From NCBI GenBank assembly GCA_902518165.1, contig CABYFB010000004.1, forward strand, positions 1-64,000: DNA of 64,000 nucleotides, written 5' to 3'. Origin of the DNA: an uncultured Pelagibacteraceae bacterium. GTDB taxonomy: Bacteria; Pseudomonadota; Alphaproteobacteria; Pelagibacterales; Pelagibacteraceae. The position numbers and the translations under genes are program-made. Positions 9,462 through 19,324 of the stretch are shown here, in pieces; positions within the stretch are counted from its first letter, which is position 1, and every line of letters begins with the position of its first letter. Under the pieces are notes generated by a model. The model searched no databases, was not told the DNA's origin, and saw only the letters and a list, made by a program, of their open reading frames with translations.

Positions 9462-10075
9462 ATTAAATTTTTAATTGCTTGATATGGTTTTAGTTTTTTA
9501 TTATTCCAAATGTAGCCTGACATAGCCAAAAAATCTGCTTTATTCAATAACAGTTTTTTATAATTTTTCTCATTAATTCCACCAATAGCTACAACTGGCA
9601 AATTTATTGTTTTTTTAATTTTGTTTAAAGTTTTTATCTCTGCTTTAAATATTTTCTTTTTTGTTCTAGTTTTGTAGAATGCTCCTAAAGCAATATAATT
9701 AGCACCACTTAACAATGCTTTTTTAGCTAAATTAACAGAATTATGACATGTAATACCAATAATCTTATCTTTTAAAATTTTTTTTGCTTTTACAATATCC
9801 ATATCCTTTTGACCTAAGTGACAACCATCAGCGTTAACTTTTAAAGCAAGATAAGGATTATCATTAATAATAAATTTTACTTTATGTTTTTTACAGATGT
9901 CTAATATTTTTCTTGCAATTATAATTGTTTTTTTAATATTTTCTTTTTTAAGCCTTAATTGAAAAAACTTTACTTTATTTGATTGCAAAACTAAATTTAA
10001 ATTCTTATAAAATAATTTATCTGTAATTTTATTGGGTGATATTAAATAAATGAATTTCTTATTGCGAATTTTCAA
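9458..10075 (-). CDS. thiE: Thiamine-phosphate synthase
   Basis: FQLRLK; IINDNPYLALKVNADGCHLGQKDMD; NYIALGAFYKTRTK; PVVAIGGI. Confidence 0.9.
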   Translation of the reverse strand: MKIRNKKFIYLISPNKITDKLFYKNLNLVLQSNKVKFFQLRLKKENIKKTIIIARKILDICKKHKVKFIINDNPYLALKVNADGCHLGQKDMDIVKAKKILKDKIIGITCHNSVNLAKKALLSGANYIALGAFYKTRTKKKIFKAEIKTLNKIKKTINLPVVAIGGINEKNYKKLLLNKADFLAMSGYIWNNKKLKPYQAIKNLI

Positions 10076-11072
10076 TTTTTTCTGACCATTTTCCTTGCGA
10101 AGCTAAAGTACACATTTTGGCTCTATGATCAAATATTTCCTGCGTTCCAACTATGTTGTTTATATCTTTCGACCAAAATTTTAGTGCACTTTGTTGTAGA
10201 GCTCTTCCATAAGAGTAAGTCATTATAAAATCTGTGTTATTTTTAATATTTATTTGGTTTAAATTTGCTGTAGCTTCTATCTCGGTTTGACCTCCTGAGA
10301 GAAAAGCTATGCCTGGGACTGTAGAAGGCACATTATTCTTTAAACATTCTAATGTAAGCTCTGCTATTTCCTCGTTAGATAATTTTTCATCAGAGTTAGT
10401 TCCGGGCAAAATCATATTCGGTTTTAATATTGTTCCTTTTAAATCGACATTGTGCAAGTCTAATTCTTCATAACATTTACTTATTACTTCAGAGGTTTTA
10501 TTCAGACAATCTTTAGCTGAATGTTTACCATCCATTAAAACTTCTGGCTCAATTATAGGAACCATTCCTGCTTCCTGAACTAACGATGCATATCTTGCTA
10601 ATGCATGAGCATTAACTGAAATTGAAAGACTGCTAGGATATTTGTTGGATATTGAGTAAACACCTCTCCATTTTGTAAATCTAGCTCCCATATTATAATA
10701 ATCTTTAAGTCGCTCTCTTAAACCATCTAGGCCCTCGGTAACTTTTTCTTCTTTAGATCCTGCTAAAGTTTTGGCTCCAGTGTCAACTTTAATTCCAGTT
10801 AATGATCCACTTGCATTTATTAGCTCAGGTATGGTATTACCAGAAGAAGTTTTCTGTCTTATCGTTTCATCATAAAGTATTACACCACCTATACATTCAT
10901 TCATTGATAAAGACGAAAAAAGAGTTTCTCTAAACAGTAGTCTATTTTTTTCGTTAGAATTTACACCTACAGATTCTAACCTTTTTGTCATTGTGGCCGT
11001 ACTCTCATCAGCAGCCAAAATGCCTTTGCCGTTTGATAATATTTGAAGAGCAATTTTATTTAGTTCAGACAT
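10059..11072 (-). CDS. fbaB: Fructose-bisphosphate aldolase class I
   Basis: GKGILAADESTATMTKRLESVGVNSNEKNR; GARFTKWRGVYSI; LKGTILKPNMI; FLSGGQ. Confidence 0.93.
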   Translation of the reverse strand: MSELNKIALQILSNGKGILAADESTATMTKRLESVGVNSNEKNRLLFRETLFSSLSMNECIGGVILYDETIRQKTSSGNTIPELINASGSLTGIKVDTGAKTLAGSKEEKVTEGLDGLRERLKDYYNMGARFTKWRGVYSISNKYPSSLSISVNAHALARYASLVQEAGMVPIIEPEVLMDGKHSAKDCLNKTSEVISKCYEELDLHNVDLKGTILKPNMILPGTNSDEKLSNEEIAELTLECLKNNVPSTVPGIAFLSGGQTEIEATANLNQINIKNNTDFIMTYSYGRALQQSALKFWSKDINNIVGTQEIFDHRAKMCTLASQGKWSEKIENSQ

Positions 11073-12245
11073 TTAATTTAATGCTTTTATACCAGGGAGT
11101 ATTTTGCCTTCAAGATATTCTAAAAATGCTCCACCTGCAGTTGAAACAAAATTAAAATTGTTGATCATGTTTAATGAATTAATGACTGCCACTGTATCTC
11201 CTCCACCAACAACTGAAAAAATATTATCTCCTTTACTTGCTATATATTTTGCTATTTCTGAGCTTCCTAATGAAAAATTTATATTCTCAAAATAACCTAA
11301 CGGCCCGTTCCATAATAATGTAGATGAATTATCGATGATTTTTTTTATCTCAATTAGAGTTTTTGACCCAACATCTAATATTATATCGTCATCCTCAATA
11401 CTTTCAAAGTTTTTTTCAATAGATTCGTCATTCAATCTTTTTCCAACCTTAACATCTTTGGGAAAATAAATTGTGCAATCATTTTTTTTAGCGTATGAAA
11501 ATATGTCATGAATTATGTTATCAATATTTTTTTCACATATAGATTTACCAATATTTAAGCCTTTATATTTTAAAATATTATTAGCCATGGCACCTACTAT
11601 TATAATATTGTTAAATTTTGGTATTAAATTTTTTATTATATTAATTTTTGATGAAATTTTAGATCCACCTATTATACATGTTACTGGTTTATTTATTTTT
11701 GAAGTTATCTTATTAAGAGCATTAACTTCAGTGCTAATTTGAATACCGCAGTATGAAGGAATATATTTTGTTATTTTGGAAATTGAAGCGTGATTTCTAT
11801 GGGAACATGAGAACGCATCATTAACGTATATTTCTCCTAAACTTGCCAATTTCTCTGAAAATTTATCGTCATTAGCTTCTTCTTCAGGGTAAAATCTAAT
11901 ATTCTCAAGTAACACCACATCATAATTAGAACTTTTAAAAATATCTCTTTTATTTATTTTAAAAATATTTTCTTTTAATAGTAAAACTTCTTTTTTTATC
12001 TTGTCTTTTATGCACAATGATATTGGTTCCATAGAGAGTTCTTCAACTATTTTGCCGTTGGGTCTTCCAACATGTGATATTATTATAATTTTAGCTTTTT
12101 TTTTTACTAAAAAATTTAATGTTGGTAAAATCTTGTCGATACGATTTGTATCTGTAATTTTTCCATTTTTTATTGGGACATTTAAGTCAAGTCTTAAAAT
12201 TACATGTTTATTTTCTATATTTTTTAGATTTTTTATAGATTTCAT
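11073..12245 (-). CDS. pgk: Phosphoglycerate kinase
   Basis: VILRLDLNVPIKNGKITDTNRI; CIIGGSKISSKI; LLWNGPLGYFE; GGGDTVA. Confidence 0.96.
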   Translation of the reverse strand: MKSIKNLKNIENKHVILRLDLNVPIKNGKITDTNRIDKILPTLNFLVKKKAKIIIISHVGRPNGKIVEELSMEPISLCIKDKIKKEVLLLKENIFKINKRDIFKSSNYDVVLLENIRFYPEEEANDDKFSEKLASLGEIYVNDAFSCSHRNHASISKITKYIPSYCGIQISTEVNALNKITSKINKPVTCIIGGSKISSKINIIKNLIPKFNNIIIVGAMANNILKYKGLNIGKSICEKNIDNIIHDIFSYAKKNDCTIYFPKDVKVGKRLNDESIEKNFESIEDDDIILDVGSKTLIEIKKIIDNSSTLLWNGPLGYFENINFSLGSSEIAKYIASKGDNIFSVVGGGDTVAVINSLNMINNFNFVSTAGGAFLEYLEGKILPGIKALN

Positions 12246-13252
12246 TAATTGATCTTGCTTAAATGTTGAGCAATATCACACATTCTATTTGAGAAACCCC
12301 ATTCATTATCGTACCAAGCAGAAATTTTTCCCATTTTGTCACCTATTACATTAGTAAGAGAAGCATCTATTATTGCAGATGCATTATTGTGATTAAAATC
12401 TATTGAAACTAATTTTTCATTTGTGACATTTAAAATGTTTCTTAGCTTCTTATTAGATGCTGAAGATAATGAGTCATTCAATTTTTTAACAGAAATATTT
12501 TTTTTAACATTAAATACAAATTCAATCAAAGAAACATTTGGAGTGGGCACCCTCATAGCGATCCCTTCCAACTTCCCTTTCAATGAAGGTATAATATCAC
12601 CTATAGATTTTGATGCGCCAGTAGATGTAGGTATTATTGATTGGCTAGCAGATCTAGCTCTTCTTAAATCTTTATGGGAGTTATCTAATATTCTTTGATC
12701 GCTTGTATAAGCATGTATTGTTGTCATAAAGCCATTAATAATTATAAAATTTCTATTAATAACATCTGCAACGGGAGCTAAACAATTAGTTGTGCAAGAT
12801 GCTGCTGAAATAATTCTATCATTCTTGTTGATCTTCTTATGATTTACGCCAAAAACTATAGTTTTATCAGCCATTTTACATGGGGCGGATACAATGACTT
12901 TTTTTATCCCATTTTCTATATGTGGCATTAATTGATCTTTAGAATTAAACTTACCTGTGCACTCAAAAACATAATCTACACCATATTTTTTCCACTTTAT
13001 GTCATTAATCATAGAGTGTTGGGTGTAAGATATTTTTTCTTTATTTATTTTTATGTAGTCTCTTCCGGATTTTACTTGAGAAATAAAATTACCATGAATT
13101 GAATCATATTTTAATAAATTTGCACAAATTTCAGAGCTCGATCTATTATTAATATGTTTGATAATTATTTTACCTTTGTAATTTTCGTAAATTGATCTCA
13201 CAATCATTCTGCCAATTCTTCCCATACCGTTAATGCCAACTTTTATTGTCAT
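12245..13252 (-). CDS. gapA: Glyceraldehyde-3-phosphate dehydrogenase
   Basis: KVGINGMGRIGRMIVR; ISAASCTTNCLAPVADVI; WYDNEWGFSNRM. Confidence 0.97.
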   Translation of the reverse strand: MTIKVGINGMGRIGRMIVRSIYENYKGKIIIKHINNRSSSEICANLLKYDSIHGNFISQVKSGRDYIKINKEKISYTQHSMINDIKWKKYGVDYVFECTGKFNSKDQLMPHIENGIKKVIVSAPCKMADKTIVFGVNHKKINKNDRIISAASCTTNCLAPVADVINRNFIIINGFMTTIHAYTSDQRILDNSHKDLRRARSASQSIIPTSTGASKSIGDIIPSLKGKLEGIAMRVPTPNVSLIEFVFNVKKNISVKKLNDSLSSASNKKLRNILNVTNEKLVSIDFNHNNASAIIDASLTNVIGDKMGKISAWYDNEWGFSNRMCDIAQHLSKIN

Positions 13253-15204
13253 TTTTTTAAATAAAATTTAATTTTTTTACTAATTTTTTCACTATTTAAA
13301 CCAAAATGATCGTAGACTTTTTTATAAGGAGCGCTTTTACCAAAGTCTTCTATTGAAAAAGACATGCCCTTTTCAATATATTTTTCCCAAGACATTTTTG
13401 ATCCTGCCTCAATTGAAAAAGTGTTTTTGCTTTCTTTTAAGATTTTATCTTTATAGCTCTTGTTTTGTTTGTCAAAAATTTCTTGGCAAGGCATTGATAT
13501 TACTTTTGAATAAATTTTTTGTTTGGCCAATTTATGACTAGTCTCAATAGCAAGATTAACCTCTGATCCTGAGGATAAAATAGTTAAATTTATATTTTTT
13601 CCAGTCCTTATAACTTCGTAAGCTCCCATAGAACATTGATTTTTTTTGCTAAAATTCTTTCTTATGGGTTTTAAGTTTTGTCTAGTTAAAGCTAATATAC
13701 TAGGTGTTTTGTTACTGTTTAAAGCAATATCCCAACATTCAATTGTTTCAGTTTGATCTGCTGGCCTTAAAACATTTAAGTTTGGAATAGATCTTAAAGC
13801 AGCAAGTTGCTCTACTGGTTGATGTGTAGGTCCATCTTCTCCAAGTCCTATTGAGTCATGTGTCATTATATAAATTACCTTCTGCTTCATTATAGCAGAC
13901 AGTCTTATTGAAGGTTTGCAATAGTCTGAAAATATTAAAAAAGTACCTCCATAAGGAATAAAATTACTATGTAGAGCTAATCCATTCATTATCCCACTCA
14001 TTGCGTGTTCCCTAACACCATAGTGAATATAATTACCACCAAAGTTACTTGAATTAATAATTTTATGTAACGTAGTTTTTGTATTGTTTGATCCCGCTAA
14101 ATCAGCAGAGCCACCAATTAAAGTATTTCTCTCTTTTAATATAGCTGATAAAAACTCTTCTGAAGATTTTCTTGTAGCTATAGTCTTAAAATTTTTTATA
14201 GCATCTTTTTTTTGTTTTATAATTGAACTCGAGAATTTATTTTTTATAATATTTTTAAATTTTTGTTTGTGTTTGCTAAAAGTTTTATTCCATATTTTTT
14301 CTTTTTTGACACCTTTTTCTCCAATTTTTCTCCAATCAGTTAAAATTCTTTCAGGTATTTTAAATGGTTTATAATCCCAATCTAATTTTTTTCTAACTAA
14401 CTTAATTTCATCTATTCCAAGAGGACTTCCATGAGAAGAGGCCTTGCCACCTTTATTTGGAGATCCAAATCCTATTTTTGTTTCACAAGAAATCACAGTT
14501 GGTTTTTTTGATGTTTGTGCTTTTTTTAACGCATTATAAATTTCTCTGTAATTATGCCCATTGATCAAAATATAATCCCATCCATAGCTTTTAAATCTGC
14601 TTTTATAATCATCTGAGACTGCTAAACTAGTAGGACCATCTATTGAAATAGAATTATTATCAAAAAGCATTATAAGATTATTAAGTCTAAGGTGCCCAGC
14701 TAGACTCATTGCTTCATGGCTTATTCCTTCCATAAGGCACCCATCACCAGCCAAGACATAGGTTTTGTGATTAATTAAATTACTTCCTAATTTTTTCTTT
14801 AAAATTTCTTCTGCAATTGCAAAACCCACAGAATTTGCGATTCCTTGACCTAAAGGACCAGTTGTTGTTTCAATACCTGAGTTTGGATGATACTCTGGGT
14901 GTCCAGCACAAATTGAATTTAGTTGTCTAAATTTCTTGATGTCGTTAAGTGATACACTTTTATACCCAGTTAAGTATAAAAGTGAGTAAAGCAACATTGA
15001 TCCATGTCCAGCTGATAAAATAAATCTATCTCTATTAAGCCAGTTTGGATTTTTTGGATTAAATTTTAGAAAATATTTAAATAAAATTGTTGCAACGTCA
15101 GCCATACCCATTGGCATACCTGGGTGACCAGAATTAGCGTTTTGAACCGCATCCATTGATAAAAAACGAATAGCGTTTGATAAATTTTTTTCTATATTTT
15201 TCAA
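13249..15204 (-). CDS. tkt: Transketolase
   Basis: NSGHPGMPMGMADVATIL; GDGCLMEGISHEAMSLAGHL; THDSIGLGEDGPTHQPVEQLAALR. Confidence 0.97.
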   Translation of the reverse strand: MKNIEKNLSNAIRFLSMDAVQNANSGHPGMPMGMADVATILFKYFLKFNPKNPNWLNRDRFILSAGHGSMLLYSLLYLTGYKSVSLNDIKKFRQLNSICAGHPEYHPNSGIETTTGPLGQGIANSVGFAIAEEILKKKLGSNLINHKTYVLAGDGCLMEGISHEAMSLAGHLRLNNLIMLFDNNSISIDGPTSLAVSDDYKSRFKSYGWDYILINGHNYREIYNALKKAQTSKKPTVISCETKIGFGSPNKGGKASSHGSPLGIDEIKLVRKKLDWDYKPFKIPERILTDWRKIGEKGVKKEKIWNKTFSKHKQKFKNIIKNKFSSSIIKQKKDAIKNFKTIATRKSSEEFLSAILKERNTLIGGSADLAGSNNTKTTLHKIINSSNFGGNYIHYGVREHAMSGIMNGLALHSNFIPYGGTFLIFSDYCKPSIRLSAIMKQKVIYIMTHDSIGLGEDGPTHQPVEQLAALRSIPNLNVLRPADQTETIECWDIALNSNKTPSILALTRQNLKPIRKNFSKKNQCSMGAYEVIRTGKNINLTILSSGSEVNLAIETSHKLAKQKIYSKVISMPCQEIFDKQNKSYKDKILKESKNTFSIEAGSKMSWEKYIEKGMSFSIEDFGKSAPYKKVYDHFGLNSEKISKKIKFYLKK

Positions 15205-15256
15205 AAAGTATCCTATCTAGACTTAGGTGATTCAATTTATTAATATAGATATATAT

Positions 15257-15580
15257 ATGAAAAACATTAATGAAAAAGAAAAAAAATTAAAGGATACTTT
15301 AAAAAAATTAGCAGAGATAAACATTCAACATAATGAAGAATTAGACAAAGTTGCAATTTTAAAAGATCAGAAAAATCAATTAGAAATTGAAAAAAAACAG
15401 ATAACCACATCTCTTCAAAGCTTAGAAGAAGAAAACATAAAACTTAGAAGTCAAATAAATGAATTAAAAAAGGATTACGAAACTTCAAAAAGAAAAGAAA
15501 ATCAATTTAATGAAAAAATTGATGAATTAAATCAAGAAACAGATAATTTATTGGAAGAAATAGATAAATGGCAAATGTAA
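15257..15580 (+). CDS. Small coiled-coil protein of unknown function upstream of zapA (track start 15227; likely internal ATG)
   Basis: Heptad-rich K/E/N sequence; overlaps zapA start; second ATG (MKNINEKEKKL) more plausible. Confidence 0.6.
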   Translation: MKNINEKEKKLKDTLKKLAEINIQHNEELDKVAILKDQKNQLEIEKKQITTSLQSLEEENIKLRSQINELKKDYETSKRKENQFNEKIDELNQETDNLLEEIDKWQM

Positions 15581-16014
15581 ATATAAAATTTAATGGTAAA
15601 GAATATTTATTATCTTGTGAAGATGGTCAAGAGGAACATTTGGAAGAATTATCCTTGAGTTTAAATAAAAAATTTAATGATCTAAAATTTGATCTTGGAA
15701 ATATTGGAGAGAATAAATTATTACTAATATCTTCTATCAAAGTCATGGATGAGTATTTTGAAACCAAAAAAAAAGTAGATGTGCAAAAAAAAGAGCTTCA
15801 TGAATTAAAAGAAAAATTTAAAGAACTAAAATCCTTAGTTTATCAGTACAAAGATAACAAAGAAAATGAAATTAAAAATTTAAGCTCAACACAAGAAGAA
15901 CTTGAGAATGATATTGAAAACTACAAAATAAGTTATGAAAATTTAATAGATAAAGTAACTTTAGAAATAGAAGACTTTGTCAAAAAAAATAGCACAAATA
16001 CTTCTGTTTCATAA
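15568..16014 (+). CDS. zapA: Cell division protein ZapA
   Basis: VNIKFNGKEYLLSCEDGQEEHLEELSLSLNKKF...NKLLLISSIKVMDE; synteny with 5-FTHF cyclo-ligase. Confidence 0.82.
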   Translation: MANVNIKFNGKEYLLSCEDGQEEHLEELSLSLNKKFNDLKFDLGNIGENKLLLISSIKVMDEYFETKKKVDVQKKELHELKEKFKELKSLVYQYKDNKENEIKNLSSTQEELENDIENYKISYENLIDKVTLEIEDFVKKNSTNTSVS

Positions 16015-16021
16015 AATATCA

Positions 16022-16561
16022 GTGTCAAAATTTAAATTAAGAAAAAAAATTATTAACTTAAGAAAAAAAAAATATTTTAAAATCAAAATAGGCAATAATA
16101 TTATAAATAATTTTCATAATAAAATTAATCTATCAAAAAATAAAATTATTGGAGGTTATTTTCCAATAAATTTTGAATTTGATTGTTTGCAAATTCTAAA
16201 AAAATTTTATTCTAACGATTATAGTATTTCGTTGCCAATTATAAAAAGAAATCATCAAATGGATTTTTATAAATGGAGTCCAAATGATCCTTTAACAATA
16301 AGCTCACTAGGAATTCCCCAGCCACTAAAGTTGAAAAAAGTATACCCAGATATAATATTTGTGCCAATAGTTGCTTTTGATAAATTCAGGAACAGAATTG
16401 GCTATGGTGGTGGATTTTATGACAGATATTTAGAAAAAATTTCTCAAATTAAAAAATGTACAACAATTGGACTAGCTTTTTCACATCAAAAAGTTAATAA
16501 AATTAATGTTGAAAATTTTGATAGAAAATTAGATTTAATTTTGACAGAAAAATTAATGTAA
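16022..16561 (+). CDS. 5-formyltetrahydrofolate cyclo-ligase (GTG start proposed; track 15977)
   Basis: VPIVAFDKFRNRIGYGGGFYDRYL motif; overlap-free GTG at 16022. Confidence 0.88.
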   Translation: MSKFKLRKKIINLRKKKYFKIKIGNNIINNFHNKINLSKNKIIGGYFPINFEFDCLQILKKFYSNDYSISLPIIKRNHQMDFYKWSPNDPLTISSLGIPQPLKLKKVYPDIIFVPIVAFDKFRNRIGYGGGFYDRYLEKISQIKKCTTIGLAFSHQKVNKINVENFDRKLDLILTEKLM

Positions 16562-16563
16562 AA

Positions 16564-17370
16564 ATGAAGATTTTATTTTTAGGTGATATAGTTGGAGACG
16601 CAGGCTTTAAATCAGTAAAAAAAAACTTGCCAAATATAGTCTCAAAAAAAGGTATAGATTTTGTTTGTGTTAACGGAGAAAATGCAGCCAGTGAAGGTGT
16701 GGGTCTAACTGAAAATATTGCTAATGAACTTTTTAATATAGGTGTAGATGTAATTACAACAGGCAATCATGTTTGGGATCAAAAAGAAATTTATGAATAT
16801 ATAAAAACTGAAAAAAAATTATTAAGACCAATAAATATGAGTGGAAATTTACCTGGTAAAGGTTTTTCTATATTCAATTCAAAAAAAAATCTAAAAGTTG
16901 GTGTACTAAATCTTATGGGTAACGTTTTTATGAAAAAATGTGATGATGTTTTTAAAATTGCTAGTGATTTTATTACAGAAAAAAAAAAATCAAAAGATTA
17001 TGATTTTTTAATAGTGGATTTTCATGGAGAAATAACAAGTGAAAAAATGGCTATAGGTAATCTATTTGATGGATATGCAACTTTAGTTGTAGGTACCCAT
17101 ACGCACGTGCCAACAAATGATGCAAGAGTCTTAAAAAAAGGAACTAGCTATATTACTGATGCTGGAATGTGTGGCGACTATGACTCGGTTATTGGTATGA
17201 ATGCACAAAATTCAATTAACAAATTTCTAAAAAAAGAAGCTGTAAAACATTTCCCTGCCAATGGAGAAGCATCTCTAAGCGGGGTAGTTGTAGATTGCGA
17301 TGTAAGAAATGGACTAGCGAAAAATATAGAAAGTTTCATTTTTGGTGGGAGTTTAAATAACGTAAATTAA
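16564..17370 (+). CDS. YmdB-family metallophosphoesterase
   Basis: MKILFLGDIVGDAGF; VNGENAA; TGNHVWDQKEIYEYI; VVGTHTHVPTNDARVL; TDAGMCGDYDSVIGM. Confidence 0.92.
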   Translation: MKILFLGDIVGDAGFKSVKKNLPNIVSKKGIDFVCVNGENAASEGVGLTENIANELFNIGVDVITTGNHVWDQKEIYEYIKTEKKLLRPINMSGNLPGKGFSIFNSKKNLKVGVLNLMGNVFMKKCDDVFKIASDFITEKKKSKDYDFLIVDFHGEITSEKMAIGNLFDGYATLVVGTHTHVPTNDARVLKKGTSYITDAGMCGDYDSVIGMNAQNSINKFLKKEAVKHFPANGEASLSGVVVDCDVRNGLAKNIESFIFGGSLNNVN

Positions 17371-17372
17371 TT

Positions 17373-18095
17373 ATGGCTGGACACTCACATTGGGCAGGCA
17401 TTAAACATAAAAAAGGCAAAGCTGACAAACAGAGATCAAAAATTTTTTCTAAACTCTCCAGAGAAATCACTGTAGCTGCAAAACTAGGAGATAAGAATCC
17501 CGATATGAATTCGAGATTAAGATCAGCAATACAAGCAGCCAGATCAGCTAACATGCCAAAAGAAAATATTGAGAGAGCAATTGAAAAGTCTTCTAACAAT
17601 GATCAATCAAATTTTGAAAATATTAGGTATGAAGGTTTTGGACCAAGCAAATCTGCTGTAATAGTTGAAGCGTTGACTGATAATAAAAATAGAACTGCTT
17701 CTAATATAAGAACAATTTTTTCGAAAAATAATGGTTCTTTAGGAACCCAGGGCTCTGCATCACATAATTTTCAAAGATTGGGTGTAATTAAAATAGATAA
17801 AAATGAAATTGAACAAGATAAAATTTTTGAATTAGCAATCGAGTCGGGTGCAAATGATTGTATTTCTCGTGATGAATTTCATGAAGTGCATACGGATATC
17901 GATGAAATATATGAGATAAAAAAAAAATTTGAAAAAGTTATTGCAAATTTTCTTTCTACTGAAATCGAGTGGCTACCCATAAATAAGGTATCTCTTAGAG
18001 GTGAAGAAAATCAAAATATGGTAAAATTTTTAGAAACTCTTGACGATGAGGATGATGTACAAAATGTTTATACAAATGTTAACTTTGAAGATTAA
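17373..18095 (+). CDS. yebC: YebC/PmpR family regulator
   Basis: MAGHSHWAGIKHKKGKADKQRSKIFSKLSREI. Confidence 0.97.
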   Translation: MAGHSHWAGIKHKKGKADKQRSKIFSKLSREITVAAKLGDKNPDMNSRLRSAIQAARSANMPKENIERAIEKSSNNDQSNFENIRYEGFGPSKSAVIVEALTDNKNRTASNIRTIFSKNNGSLGTQGSASHNFQRLGVIKIDKNEIEQDKIFELAIESGANDCISRDEFHEVHTDIDEIYEIKKKFEKVIANFLSTEIEWLPINKVSLRGEENQNMVKFLETLDDEDDVQNVYTNVNFED

Positions 18096-18593
18096 ATGAT
18101 AATTGTTGGAATTGATCCAGGAATAGCAGGTGCTATCTGTTTTTTTTCTAGTGGGAATGTTATTGATGTAATCGATATGCCTACAATGGCTGAAGGAAAA
18201 AAAAATAAAAAACAAGTTAATGGTAGGCAAATTTATAATGAAATAATGCTAATAAAAAATAAATTTAAGAACGAAAAAATTAGTGTAATAGTCGAACAAG
18301 TTTCTGCCATGCCAGGTCAAGGTGTAACAAGCATGTTTAATTTTGGACAATCATTTGGAATTATTAAAGGCATATGTTCTGCAATGGAGCTTCCCATTTT
18401 TTATGTTAGACCAGTAAAATGGAAAAAACATTTTAATTTGATTAATTCTGAAAAAGATGCCAGTCGAACTAAAGTAATAGATATGTTTCCTAGAATTTCT
18501 AATAAGTTATCAAGAAAAAAAGACAATAATAAAGCAGATGCTATTTTAATTGCTCAGTATTTTGAAAACACAAGGGAAAACAACGATAACTAG
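18096..18593 (+). CDS. RuvC-like (phage-type) Holliday junction resolvase
   Basis: IVGIDPGIAGAICFF; VIVEQVSAMPGQGVTSMFNFGQSFGIIKGI; RPVKWKKHF; EKDASRTKVIDMFP; KADAILIAQYF. Confidence 0.85.
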   Translation: MIIVGIDPGIAGAICFFSSGNVIDVIDMPTMAEGKKNKKQVNGRQIYNEIMLIKNKFKNEKISVIVEQVSAMPGQGVTSMFNFGQSFGIIKGICSAMELPIFYVRPVKWKKHFNLINSEKDASRTKVIDMFPRISNKLSRKKDNNKADAILIAQYFENTRENNDN

Positions 18594-18649
18594 ACCATTA
18601 GAGTTTTTTGAAGACAAATTAATGACATATTTTAATGGGAAACGATTGA

Positions 18650-19324
18650 ATGGAAGCAGATATTGCAACGCAAAGTTTAGGTTTAGCAAGTAACACAGAT
18701 TTTTCTTTAATTAGTTTATTTTTACGTGCGGATATAATTGTCAAGTCAGTAATCATAATATTAATTTTAAGTTCTATTTATTCATGGGCAATAATATTTG
18801 AAAAAATAAGAATGTTTAGAAAAATTAATAAAAGCGCAGAGGAATTTGAAGAGAAATTCTGGAAATCAAAGTCTGCTGAAACATTTTATAACAGTCTGCC
18901 TTCAAATATTGAAGATCCTATGGCAAAATTATTTAAAAGTTCTATGCAAACAGTTATGAAAACTAGATCAAAATCAAATTTATCTGAGAGACTATCAAGT
19001 GTTTTAGAAGTAAATATTGAAAAACAAATGGTAGCAGTTGAAAAGTATAATAGTTTTTTGGCAACTGTTGGATCAACAGCTCCATTTATAGGATTGTTTG
19101 GAACTGTTTGGGGAATTATGAATTCATTTCAATCGATTGCAATTTCAAGAAACACTAGCCTTGCAATAGTTGCACCAGGTATTGCTGAAGCCTTATTTGC
19201 AACTGCACTTGGATTATTAGCAGCAATTCCTGCTGTAATTGCGTATAATAAATTTAGTTCAGACTCTAGAAAATACTCACAAAAATTAGAAAATTTTTCA
19301 AAAAGATTCTTATCAATTATTTAA
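18650..19324 (+). CDS. tolQ: Tol-Pal system protein TolQ
   Basis: FLATVGSTAPFIGLFGTVWGIMNSFQSI; IAEALFATALGLLAAIPAVIAYN. Confidence 0.96.
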   Translation: MEADIATQSLGLASNTDFSLISLFLRADIIVKSVIIILILSSIYSWAIIFEKIRMFRKINKSAEEFEEKFWKSKSAETFYNSLPSNIEDPMAKLFKSSMQTVMKTRSKSNLSERLSSVLEVNIEKQMVAVEKYNSFLATVGSTAPFIGLFGTVWGIMNSFQSIAISRNTSLAIVAPGIAEALFATALGLLAAIPAVIAYNKFSSDSRKYSQKLENFSKRFLSII

